DNA from: Actinomycetota bacterium
GTDB lineage: Bacteria; Actinomycetota; Thermoleophilia; Gaiellales; Gaiellaceae
DNA length: 14,099 bases
Direction of reading: 5' to 3'
NCBI GenBank assembly: GCA_005883365.1
Contig: VAXA01000040.1
Coordinates: forward strand, 1 to 14,099
The stretch's first letter is position 1. Each line of letters starts with the position of its first letter. The position numbers and the translations under genes are program-made. The notes beneath the pieces are model-generated. The model had not been told where the DNA came from. It saw only the letters and a program-made list of their open reading frames with translations, and ran no database searches. Positions 8,444-13,897 of the stretch are shown piece after piece.

Positions 8444-9625
8444 ATGCGACTCTCCCGCAAAAACGACCCGGACTCGGTGCGGGCTCGCCAGTCGGCGCTC
8501 GGCCTGCCGGAGGTCGACGTCGAGCCGTACGTCCGCGCGGCCGAGTCGGTGACGGGCCTCGTGTCGATCCCCGTCTCCGTTGCCCAGCTCGCGGTCTCGC
8601 TCGGAGAGTACGAGTTGTCGGAGGACGGCGAAGTCGTCGAGACCGGGCGGGCTGAGGAGGAGGTCGTGGTCCCCCTCGCGCATACCGAAGGCGGCCTGAC
8701 CGCCTCGGTGCAGCGCGGCGCGAAGGCGATCGCGGAGTCCGGCGGCTCCCGAACATACGTGATCGCGGACAGGATCACTAGAGCATCCTGCTTCATCTGC
8801 AAGGACTCCGGCGATGCGCTGGCGCTCGCCCGCTGGGTCGAGGAACAGGTGCCGGCCATGCGCGAATTCCTGCGCGACTCCGACTCGCCGGAACTCTCGC
8901 GATATGCCGTCCTGCGCGAGGCGAAGACCCACGTCGTCGGGCCGATGTGCCACGTCCTCTGGCGCTTCACGACGGGCGACGCCTTCGGCGCGAACATGAT
9001 GACCCGTAACGCGTACGCGGTGAACATGGCGTATGTGCTGCCGCACGCCCCGGTCCGGGTCGAGCGCACGATCCTCGAGGCGAACATGGGCGGCGACAAG
9101 AAGCCGTCCTTCGAGTACTTCCAGCAGGGGCACGGTAAGACGGTGATCGCCGAGACGACGCTGAGCGAGGCGGCGATCGAGCGAGTGCTGCGGACGAAGG
9201 TCCACGACCTCGAGGAGCTCGCCTGGGCGGGGACGCACGGCGCCGTCGCGTCGGGGATGCAGTCGGTCGCCTTCACGCCGGCCTCCGCGATCGCGGCGGT
9301 GTTCGCGGCGACCGGCCAGGATCTCGGGCTCGTCGGCACGAGCTCGATGGCACACGGAACCGAGCAGCGGGTCGACGGCGGCCTCCACGTCTCGATCCGC
9401 TTCCCCGGCATCGAGGTCGGCACGGTCGGCGGCGGCACCACGTTGCCGGATCCGGCTCGCTGGCTCGAGCTGATGGACTGCGCAGGCCCCGGAAAGGTCT
9501 ACCGCCTCGCGCAGCTCGTCGCCGCGACGGCGCTCGCGCTCGAGATCAGCGCGTCTGCCGCGATGGCGACTGCGGGCAGCGAGAACTTCTTCCGCGCCCA
9601 TTTCGAGCGCGGCGGGATGCGCTAG
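8444..9625 (+). CDS. hmgA: Hydroxymethylglutaryl-CoA reductase (class I-like)
   Basis: 393 aa. Reduces HMG-CoA to mevalonate, normally the committed step of the mevalonate isoprenoid pathway. Catalytic residues are all present: E82 (HTEGGLTAS), K219 (GGDKKPSF), D293 (TGQDLG) and H386 near the C-terminus (RAHFERGG). GDAFGANM (178-185) is the nucleotide-binding motif and GTVGGGTTLP (326-335) is characteristic. TEGGLTASVQRGAKAI resembles class I rather than the EEPSVVAA form of class II. The ATG at 8444 lacks a Shine-Dalgarno sequence but sits just after the shared TATA box. No other mevalonate gene is in the window. The last 37 bp are repeated at 10810-10846, and the TAG stop lies in a CTAG that also encodes the stop of the convergent gene. 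Confidence 0.95.
   Translation: MRLSRKNDPDSVRARQSALGLPEVDVEPYVRAAESVTGLVSIPVSVAQLAVSLGEYELSEDGEVVETGRAEEEVVVPLAHTEGGLTASVQRGAKAIAESGGSRTYVIADRITRASCFICKDSGDALALARWVEEQVPAMREFLRDSDSPELSRYAVLREAKTHVVGPMCHVLWRFTTGDAFGANMMTRNAYAVNMAYVLPHAPVRVERTILEANMGGDKKPSFEYFQQGHGKTVIAETTLSEAAIERVLRTKVHDLEELAWAGTHGAVASGMQSVAFTPASAIAAVFAATGQDLGLVGTSSMAHGTEQRVDGGLHVSIRFPGIEVGTVGGGTTLPDPARWLELMDCAGPGKVYRLAQLVAATALALEISASAAMATAGSENFFRAHFERGGMR
9589..9625 (+). repeat. 37-bp direct repeat, copy 1 (3' end of HMG-CoA reductase)
   Basis: Begins CTTCCGCGCCCA and ends GGCGGGATGCGCTAG. It matches 10810-10846 at 36 of 37 positions; the single difference is T at 9601 versus G at 10822. Identity stops sharply on both sides and the right edge is the stop codon. 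This copy is inside the intact reductase gene. Confidence 0.95.
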
Positions 9626-10062
9626 AGGCAGGCGGCGACCAGGATGGTGCGCTGGGCGGAGGCGGCCGACTGTCCACTGGTCCAGTTGGTGCCGGTGGCG
9701 GCCGAGACCTCGAACCAGTAGCTGCCGGTGGCAAGGCTGCCACTTGTCCACGACGTGCCGGCAACGCCCGCGGCGGCGACGGAAAAGCCGCTCGTCGCCG
9801 ACGTCGTCGATTTCCAGATCGTGTAGCTGGTTGCCCTGGCAACGGCGCCCCAGCTCACGGTGACCGTCGTCCCCGTGGGGGCGGTACAGGCGGCGGCCAC
9901 TCCGGCCGGGATCGCCGGGGCAACTCCGGCTGACGCTTCGGCGGCGCTGTTTGCCGCAAGGCCGACGGCCCAGCTTGCCCCAGCAGCGTTTGCCGCCACC
10001 GATAAGAGACCGAGTGCGAGAACGAGGGCGGTCGCAGCGAGGCGTTGACGTCCCGCACTCAA
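9622..10062 (-). CDS. Secreted FN3-like domain protein
   Basis: 146 aa. Residues 8-27 form a hydrophobic signal or anchor segment (LAATALVLALGLLSVAANA), followed by an Ala-rich linker. A fibronectin type III-like beta-sandwich spans about 58-145, with TVTVSWGAVARATSYTIWKS and GSYWFEVSAATGTNW as typical strands. C59 and C145 could close a disulfide at the domain ends. The start chosen is TTG 10062, 22 nt after the upstream gene's stop and preceded by GGAGG at 10-nt spacing; CTG or longer starts are possible. It pairs with the upstream membrane-anchored beta-sandwich gene, and both sit between the two 37-bp repeats. Its TAG stop is read from the CTAG that also ends the reductase gene. The extracellular role is unknown. 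Confidence 0.75.
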   Translation of the reverse strand: MSAGRQRLAATALVLALGLLSVAANAAGASWAVGLAANSAAEASAGVAPAIPAGVAAACTAPTGTTVTVSWGAVARATSYTIWKSTTSATSGFSVAAAGVAGTSWTSGSLATGSYWFEVSAATGTNWTSGQSAASAQRTILVAACL

Positions 10063-10084
10063 AGTCAGCCGCCCTCCGGCTAGG

Positions 10085-10747
10085 TCAGGACGTCCAGCTG
10101 TCGGTCGCCGGACTCGCCGTCGCAGTTGCACTCCCACCCGTAGCCGTCACGCCAGTCAAGGAGGGCAGCGAGAAGTACGTGCTCTCGCACGCGGCCGGCG
10201 CAGACGAAGCCATGCTTGCGTCGTTCGTGAGCGTCACGACGAGCGGGTTGTCGGCCTGCCCGCTGGCTCCGACCGTCAGCGGCGTGGTGAGGGTGTGTGA
10301 GCTGCCGCTCGTTCCCGTCGCGAAGCTCCAGGTCACGCCGCTGGGAGTCGAGGCGAGGCAGCCGCTCTGAGTCGTGGTGAGCGAACTGGTCGTATAACCG
10401 GTCGCGTAGGTCGTGTTGGTCGGCAGATTGACTGCGGTGATCGTGACCGGGAACGGGTTGGGGTTCGAGATGGAGACGACGACGTCACCCGTGCCTCCCG
10501 GGTAGAGCAGGTTGTTCGCCGCTGGTGAGGCCACGGCGCTAATAGAGAGGTTTGCCACACTCGCAGACTGCCCTTGGCCACTCGAGCCGCCAAAGATCCC
10601 GACGATCCAGTTTGTCGCGCCATAGGAAACCGCGGCCACAGCGGCGGCTCCGAAGATCGCCGCGAGGAGCCGACGCCGCCGCGACCGATCGGTCTCTTCC
10701 GTTCTGCTCCGAGGATGCCGCCGCATTACGGGCCGATCTATCGGCAT
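10085..10747 (-). CDS. Membrane-anchored extracellular beta-sandwich protein
   Basis: 220 aa. A basic N-terminus (RSRRRR at 22-26) precedes one membrane segment (about 27-45, LLAAIFGAAAVAAVSYGATN). The rest is Ser/Thr/Gly/Ala-rich with predicted beta strands, including YPGGTGDVVVSISNPNPFPV and TITAVNLPT, similar to Ig-like domains of cell-surface proteins. C130 and C187 could form a disulfide. The start ATG 10747 was preferred because a weak AGG lies upstream; ATG 10726 is an alternative, and a longer GTG-started frame to 10810 would run into the repeat. Its stop is 22 nt before the FN3-like gene, so the two form an operon. I do not recognise a named family. Confidence 0.7.
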   Translation of the reverse strand: MPIDRPVMRRHPRSRTEETDRSRRRRLLAAIFGAAAVAAVSYGATNWIVGIFGGSSGQGQSASVANLSISAVASPAANNLLYPGGTGDVVVSISNPNPFPVTITAVNLPTNTTYATGYTTSSLTTTQSGCLASTPSGVTWSFATGTSGSSHTLTTPLTVGASGQADNPLVVTLTNDASMASSAPAACESTYFSLPSLTGVTATGGSATATASPATDSWTS

Positions 10748-10809
10748 AGATGACCTGCGGCTTGACTCCCGCGGTCCTTGGGCGTGGCCACAATGCGACC
10801 GCGGTCTCA

Positions 10810-10846
10810 CTTCCGCGCCCAGTTCGAGCGCGGCGGGATGCGCTAG
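10810..10846 (+). repeat. 37-bp direct repeat, copy 2 (orphan end of HMG-CoA reductase)
   Basis: Second copy of the reductase 3' end, 1221 bp downstream of copy 1. In the original frame it reads HFRAQFERGGMR then TAG, compared with FFRAHFERGGMR in the intact gene; the catalytic His codon (CAT) is Gln (CAG). It has no upstream coding sequence and is a remnant. Its CTAG supplies the stop codon of the minus-strand 71-aa gene. Confidence 0.95.
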
Positions 10847-11058
10847 GGCTGCGAGATCGCTTCACGCCAAGCCCGCCTGAGGCGGTCGCGATAGAAGACG
10901 AGGAGGATCAACGCTGCGAGGAGGAGCGCGGCCTCGTCGAACGGTCCTGGAACCGGTGCCAGACCGACCACGGCGAGCCAGCGAAGTGGCCGTGGAATGT
11001 CGCCGTCACGGAGAACGATCCGAACCGCACGCGCCGTGCGACGGATGAACGGTCGCAC
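10843..11058 (-). CDS. Small membrane protein (71 aa)
   Basis: A basic N-terminus precedes RPLRWLAVVGLAPVPGPFDE, then a hydrophobic helix (AALLLAALILLVFYRDRLRR) and a basic tail. Two short hydrophobic stretches around a PVPGPFDE turn suggest a hairpin membrane protein. Short proteins of this general look are common in actinobacteria and uncharacterised. The start is a GTG only 3 nt after the stop of the SnoaL-like gene, so the two are co-transcribed. Its stop TAG lies in the CTAG at the end of repeat copy 2, reproducing the arrangement seen at the intact reductase end. Confidence 0.7.
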   Translation of the reverse strand: MRPFIRRTARAVRIVLRDGDIPRPLRWLAVVGLAPVPGPFDEAALLLAALILLVFYRDRLRRAWREAISQP

Positions 11059-11061
11059 CCT

Positions 11062-11460
11062 TCAGCCGGCCGGGCCGGCTCCACCCCGGATCTGGCGTTC
11101 GTACTCGACTTGGTCGTATTTGCCTCGCGAGGACGCGATGAGGCCGTCCGCTCCGATCGTCCATTCCTCGAAGCCCGAAATCTGCACCGGCCTCCCCGTC
11201 TCGGCGCTCGTGCCCGTGAACGTCCAGTGGTACTCGGCGACGTCGCCCGCGAGCCGAAGGTCGTCCATGAAGACTTCGATGTCCGGGAAAGCAGCGATGA
11301 ACGAGTTCGCGACGTCGGCGATACCGGCCGGCTGGCCGCCGTTGATGGCGATCGTCCCGCCGGGTCTGTAGTAGGCGGCCACGCGCGCTGCGTCATGACT
11401 GCACCAGGCCTCGGTGTAGCCGCGCGCAAGCTCCTCGATCTGCCGCCGATCGGGCAACAT
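11062..11460 (-). CDS. SnoaL-like/NTF2-fold protein
   Basis: 132 aa. The N-terminal helix IEELARGYTEAWCSHDAARV then AAYYRPGGTIAING, followed by FIAAFPDIEVFMDDLRLAGD, VAEYHWTFTGT and FEEWTIGADGLIASSRGKYD, fits the SnoaL-like cone-shaped NTF2 superfamily. Members include polyketide cyclases, isomerases and many proteins of unknown role, so the substrate cannot be assigned. ATG 11460 has GGAGG only 2 nt upstream, close to the start. A promoter-like TTGCCT/TAGGGT pair lies just upstream. It is the first gene of a two-gene unit with the 71-aa membrane protein. A distant homologue is encoded divergently at 12148. Confidence 0.85.
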   Translation of the reverse strand: MLPDRRQIEELARGYTEAWCSHDAARVAAYYRPGGTIAINGGQPAGIADVANSFIAAFPDIEVFMDDLRLAGDVAEYHWTFTGTSAETGRPVQISGFEEWTIGADGLIASSRGKYDQVEYERQIRGGAGPAG

Positions 11461-11472
11461 CGCCTCCGCGCG

Positions 11473-11502
11473 ACCCTACGTCACCGCAGCCGGGTGAGGC
11501 AA
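11473..11502 (-). promoter_or_regulatory. Promoter of the minus-strand SnoaL-like gene
   Basis: On the minus strand TTGCCT (11502-11497), 18-bp spacer, TAGGGT (11478-11473). Transcription would begin near 11466, giving a leader of a few nucleotides before ATG 11460. The same TAGGGT -10 box is used at 12111 for the divergent SnoaL-like gene. Confidence 0.5.
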
Positions 11503-11666
11503 CGCTCGCGTGAGCGAGTGTTCCGGAATGACCCCTGACGGAGCGGGTAGTACCAGCACATGATCCGCTCAGGACGAGCAGGCATGGTGGGAACCGGCCT
11601 CACGACTGTCGAAGGGGCCGTCGCCTTGTCCTCCTCCTGCTGCGCGAATGGCTCCCCGCAGGAATC

Positions 11667-11864
11667 TTGGCGGTCGTGTGGGTTGTCCTCGTCGCGCTCA
11701 CAGTCGTGCTGCTGAAGCGCACGGATCCCGCCGAGCTTGGTGCGCGGAGCGAAGAGGGCGAGCACTGGATGGAGGCATGGGGGCGAGCCATGGTTGGCTT
11801 CTCCGGTGCCTTGAATCCGCCGTCGAGGTCAGCGCGAAAGCGACGATCCGGCGATCAGGCGTAG
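11667..11864 (+). CDS. Possible small single-pass membrane protein
   Basis: 65 codons from TTG: a hydrophobic helix (AVVWVVLVALTVVLLKR) followed by a charged region (TDPAELGARSEEGEHWMEAW) and a basic tail. Composition and G/C-rich third positions look protein-like. The frame extends upstream with LLLLREWLPAGIL but contains no ATG or GTG back to the stop at 11529. The TTG has only a weak GGA 3 nt upstream. It may be a real small protein, or the remains of a gene whose start was lost. Confidence 0.33.
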   Translation: MAVVWVVLVALTVVLLKRTDPAELGARSEEGEHWMEAWGRAMVGFSGALNPPSRSARKRRSGDQA

Positions 11865-11935
11865 GTCGCCTCGGCTGGGCCAGCGTTCTGGAGTGACCCT
11901 GACTGTCCCTCAGTCACGAACCGTCCGAGCAGGGG

Positions 11936-12133
11936 CTACTTCCGTTGCATAGCCCGCATAGTGCGATGGAGTGAAGGTCGATCAGGTCGGGGCCGGCGCG
12001 AACCCGCCGCGAGGGCCACGCTCGTGTAGGCGGCGCGCAGACCCTGGATGTGGCCGCCGTCAGGGTCGCGAAACCGATACCGAGCATTTGAACCGCCTCC
12101 TGTGAACGCGTAGGGTCGCCCTAAGGCACCCAC
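11936..12133 (-). pseudogene. Possible remnant of a glyoxalase/VOC-fold gene
   Basis: The frame contains NARYRFRDPDGGHIQGLRA. R-D-P-D-G-x-x-I is the usual C-terminal metal-site strand of VOC (glyoxalase/dioxygenase) proteins. Third positions in this part are strongly G/C. No complete VOC domain can be read around it in any frame, and downstream sequence (SRRPRPDRPSLHRT) is low-complexity. If real it is a degraded fragment; chance similarity is possible. Confidence 0.25.
12088..12116 (+). promoter_or_regulatory. Promoter of the plus-strand SnoaL-like gene
   Basis: TTGAAC (12088-12093), 17-bp spacer, TAGGGT (12111-12116). The predicted start is near 12123, leaving a 25-nt leader with a strong Shine-Dalgarno AAGGGAGG (12136-12143) before ATG 12148. 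Confidence 0.6.
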
Positions 12134-12147
12134 CGAAGGGAGGACGA

Positions 12148-12579
12148 ATGGCAGACGCTCGCGAGGTTGGACGGAGGTTCATCGACGCGTTCAATGCGCA
12201 CGACCAGCAGCGCATCCGGGATCTGAACGGCGACAACACCGTCTTTGAGGCGCCCGGCGACGTCAAGATCGAGGGACGTGATGCCGCAACGGAGTACGCG
12301 ATGGCCTGGTTGCGCGCATTCCCCGACGCACGAATCACCGTTCACAACGAGGTTGTGGGCGGCGAATGGGTCGTGCAAGAGTTCACCTTCAGCGGTACCC
12401 ACGAGGAGACGCTGATGTCGCCGGCCGGCGAGATCGCGCCGACCCATAAGACGCTAAACGGCCGCGCTGTGCAGATCTTCCACGTCGAAGGCGAGACCAT
12501 TGCATCCACTCGGCTCTACTTCGATCAGGTTCAGGTGATGACGCAGCTCGGACTGATGCCCGAGCCGACGACCGCCTGA
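12148..12579 (+). CDS. SnoaL-like ester cyclase/NTF2-fold protein
   Basis: 143 aa. VGRRFIDAFNAHDQQRIRDL is the typical first helix. IEGRDAATEYAMAWLRAFPD, VVQEFTFSGTHEETLMSP, LNGRAVQIFHVEGETIAST and RLYFDQVQVMTQLGL follow the order seen in SnoaL-like ester cyclases. The last segment, LYFDQVQVMTQLG, is especially typical of this family. The ATG has an excellent ribosome binding site 4 nt upstream and a good promoter. It is a single-gene unit, divergent from the other NTF2-fold gene and distantly related to it. The substrate is unknown; enzymatic activity is inferred only from family. Confidence 0.88.
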   Translation: MADAREVGRRFIDAFNAHDQQRIRDLNGDNTVFEAPGDVKIEGRDAATEYAMAWLRAFPDARITVHNEVVGGEWVVQEFTFSGTHEETLMSPAGEIAPTHKTLNGRAVQIFHVEGETIASTRLYFDQVQVMTQLGLMPEPTTA

Positions 12580-12662
12580 CATTGCGGTGCATCCCCAAGC
12601 GACGTTGATGCTTCGTGCCTGGAGCCTGCGACCGGGCTGTGAGGGGAGCACCGGGGCCGGTT

Positions 12663-13475
12663 TCAGCCGGCGGGGAGGCGGACGTCGGAGACGTCCAGGC
12701 CGAGGGAGTTCGCTAGCCGGACGCCGTGGTTCAGCTCCTCGCGCAGCCGCTCCCGGTCGCGTGCCTCCATCAGCGTTCCGATCACCTCGCGCGCCTTCGG
12801 CCGCCAGAGGACGTGCTTCGCGAAGATCGGCAGCATCGTGTTCGCCGCGTCGACGAGTCGCTGCTTCACCCTCTTCCCGGCCGACTGGAGCAGGACCCGC
12901 TCATAGGCCATGCCGGCGCCGTGATGGATGCCGTCGTCGACGGCGAGGCGGTTGCACAGGTCCTCGAGCACCGTTCCGCGCGATGACCGCGCGATCAGCC
13001 GGAAGCGCGGAATGATCAGCCGCTCGAAGAACACCTGCATGAGGAAGACTTTCTCCTCGAGCAGGTCCGCCTCGAGGAACATGTGCGCGAGCTCGTCGAG
13101 GTACGGGTCGCGCTCCCCCTCCCCGCCGACCTGGCCGATCAGCCGCAGCCACGCCTCGGTGTGCCGCGACTCGTCCTGCACCATCGTCGCGTAGTAGAGG
13201 CGCGCCTCCGGGTCTGGCGCCGCCGCGAGCAGCTGGGACGCCATCTCGCAGGCGAAGACGTCCGCCTGCAGCTGCTGCATGATCACCGACCGCCAGATGT
13301 CGCGCCGCCGTGCCTGACGCTCGGGCGTCCCCTTTCCCTCCGGCACGAGCGGGAGCCCGCCCCACGGCACGTCGTCCACCTGCCACTCCTGGTGCTTTGC
13401 GAGGTGGTAGAAGCGGAGGACGCCTGCGTACTCCTCCCGGGACTCGGGCTCTGCGGGAACGGCCTCGGCGCTCAT
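12663..13475 (-). CDS. Ferritin-like diiron protein (R2-like fold)
   Basis: 270 aa. Four helices carry a carboxylate/histidine set typical of diiron four-helix bundles: E77 (QADVFACEMAS), E102xxH105 (VQDESRHTEAW), E151 (MQVFFERLIIPRF) and D181xxH184 (AVDDGIHHGAG). The order E, ExxH, E, (E/D)xxH matches ribonucleotide-reductase-R2-like and related oxidases. It is therefore probably an oxidase or oxygenase, or binds iron; reaction unknown. The start ATG 13475 was chosen because SAEAVPAEPESREEY reads as a normal N-terminus; GTG 13508 would overlap the divergent gene, although AGGAGG lies between the two candidates. It is divergent from the ABM gene with 23 bp between starts. Confidence 0.85.
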   Translation of the reverse strand: MSAEAVPAEPESREEYAGVLRFYHLAKHQEWQVDDVPWGGLPLVPEGKGTPERQARRRDIWRSVIMQQLQADVFACEMASQLLAAAPDPEARLYYATMVQDESRHTEAWLRLIGQVGGEGERDPYLDELAHMFLEADLLEEKVFLMQVFFERLIIPRFRLIARSSRGTVLEDLCNRLAVDDGIHHGAGMAYERVLLQSAGKRVKQRLVDAANTMLPIFAKHVLWRPKAREVIGTLMEARDRERLREELNHGVRLANSLGLDVSDVRLPAG

Positions 13476-13498
13476 CCCCAGGACCTTATCCTCCTGTG

Positions 13499-13798
13499 AT
13501 GCTCGCACTCGTCTTCAGCTACGAGGTACGCGATTCGGCCGAGTTCGAGCGCGTCTACGGGTCCGAGGGCGAGTGGGCGGAGTTCTTCCGCCAGGGACGC
13601 GGCTACATCGGAACCGAGCTCCTCCGCGATGTCGAAACGCCTGGCCGGTACCTCGTGATCGACCGTTGGGAGTCCGCGGACGCGTACAACGCGTTCATCG
13701 CCGAGCGTCGCGAGGACTACATGGAGCATGTCGACGCGACGCGCTTCCTCTACGACAGCGAGCTTCGTTTCGGCACGTTCGAGAGCGTCTGGTCGTAG
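13499..13798 (+). CDS. ABM-fold (antibiotic biosynthesis monooxygenase-like) protein
   Basis: 99 aa. LALVFSYEVRDSAEFERVYG, then a FFRQGRGYIGTELLRDVETP segment, RYLVIDRWESADAYNAFIAE and EHVDATRFLYDSELRFGTFE follow the dimeric alpha/beta-barrel (ABM) pattern, including the strand-helix YLVIDRWESADAY. ABM proteins include small monooxygenases and many of unknown role. An open frame extends upstream to 13310 but only antisense to the ferritin-like gene. ATG 13499 is preceded by GTG 13496 in frame and has no Shine-Dalgarno sequence; TATCCT at 13487-13492 would give a leaderless transcript. Confidence 0.85.
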   Translation: MLALVFSYEVRDSAEFERVYGSEGEWAEFFRQGRGYIGTELLRDVETPGRYLVIDRWESADAYNAFIAERREDYMEHVDATRFLYDSELRFGTFESVWS

Positions 13799-13830
13799 AC
13801 GCCGCGCATTCCGTAGGCGGAAGCGGCGGT

Positions 13831-13849
13831 CGCCTCGCATTGCGAGGCG
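13831..13849. terminator. Hairpin after the ABM gene
   Basis: Perfect 8-bp stem CGCCTCGC/GCGAGGCG with a 3-nt ATT loop, 33 nt after the ABM stop. There is no T-run. It probably marks the end of the ABM transcript before the next promoter. Confidence 0.4.
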
Positions 13850-13857
13850 CATGCTGC

Positions 13858-13887
13858 TTGAACGAGCCGCATCGCGCAGGAGATAAT
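13858..13887 (+). promoter_or_regulatory. Promoter of the aminotransferase gene
   Basis: TTGAAC (13858-13863), 18-bp spacer, GATAAT (13882-13887, five of six consensus). Transcription should start near 13894, only about 4 nt before ATG 13898, so translation is leaderless or nearly so. Confidence 0.6.
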
Positions 13888-13897
13888 CCAGGCGCCG

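Larger units (their letters stand above)
11461..12147. other. Gene-poor 687-bp stretch between the two SnoaL-like genes
   Basis: No convincing full-length gene. It holds the promoters of the two divergent SnoaL-like genes, a weak 65-codon membrane ORF (11667-11864, plus strand) and a possible glyoxalase-fold remnant (about 11936-12133, minus strand). Another minus-strand ORF, 12087-11914 (57 codons, AGGAGG 8 nt upstream), has a good ribosome binding site but no recognisable product. The mix suggests decayed genes. Confidence 0.5.

Noticed and set aside
7550..9751. A 733-codon minus-strand frame spanning folD and opposite the reductase
   Set aside because: Overlaps folD in a different frame and is antisense to the reductase; low-complexity product.
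10797..10806. Palindrome GACCGCGGTC upstream of the anchored beta-sandwich gene
   Set aside because: A perfect 10-bp palindrome, but short GC palindromes are expected by chance at this composition and no promoter elements align with it.
10793..10846. A 17-codon ORF (ATG 10793 to the TAG of repeat copy 2)
   Set aside because: It arises only because an ATG happens to lie upstream in frame with the orphan reductase end; no ribosome binding site or independent support.
11511..11520. Short inverted repeat around CGCTCGCGTGAGCG
   Set aside because: Only a 5-bp stem and no T-run; not enough to call a terminator or operator.
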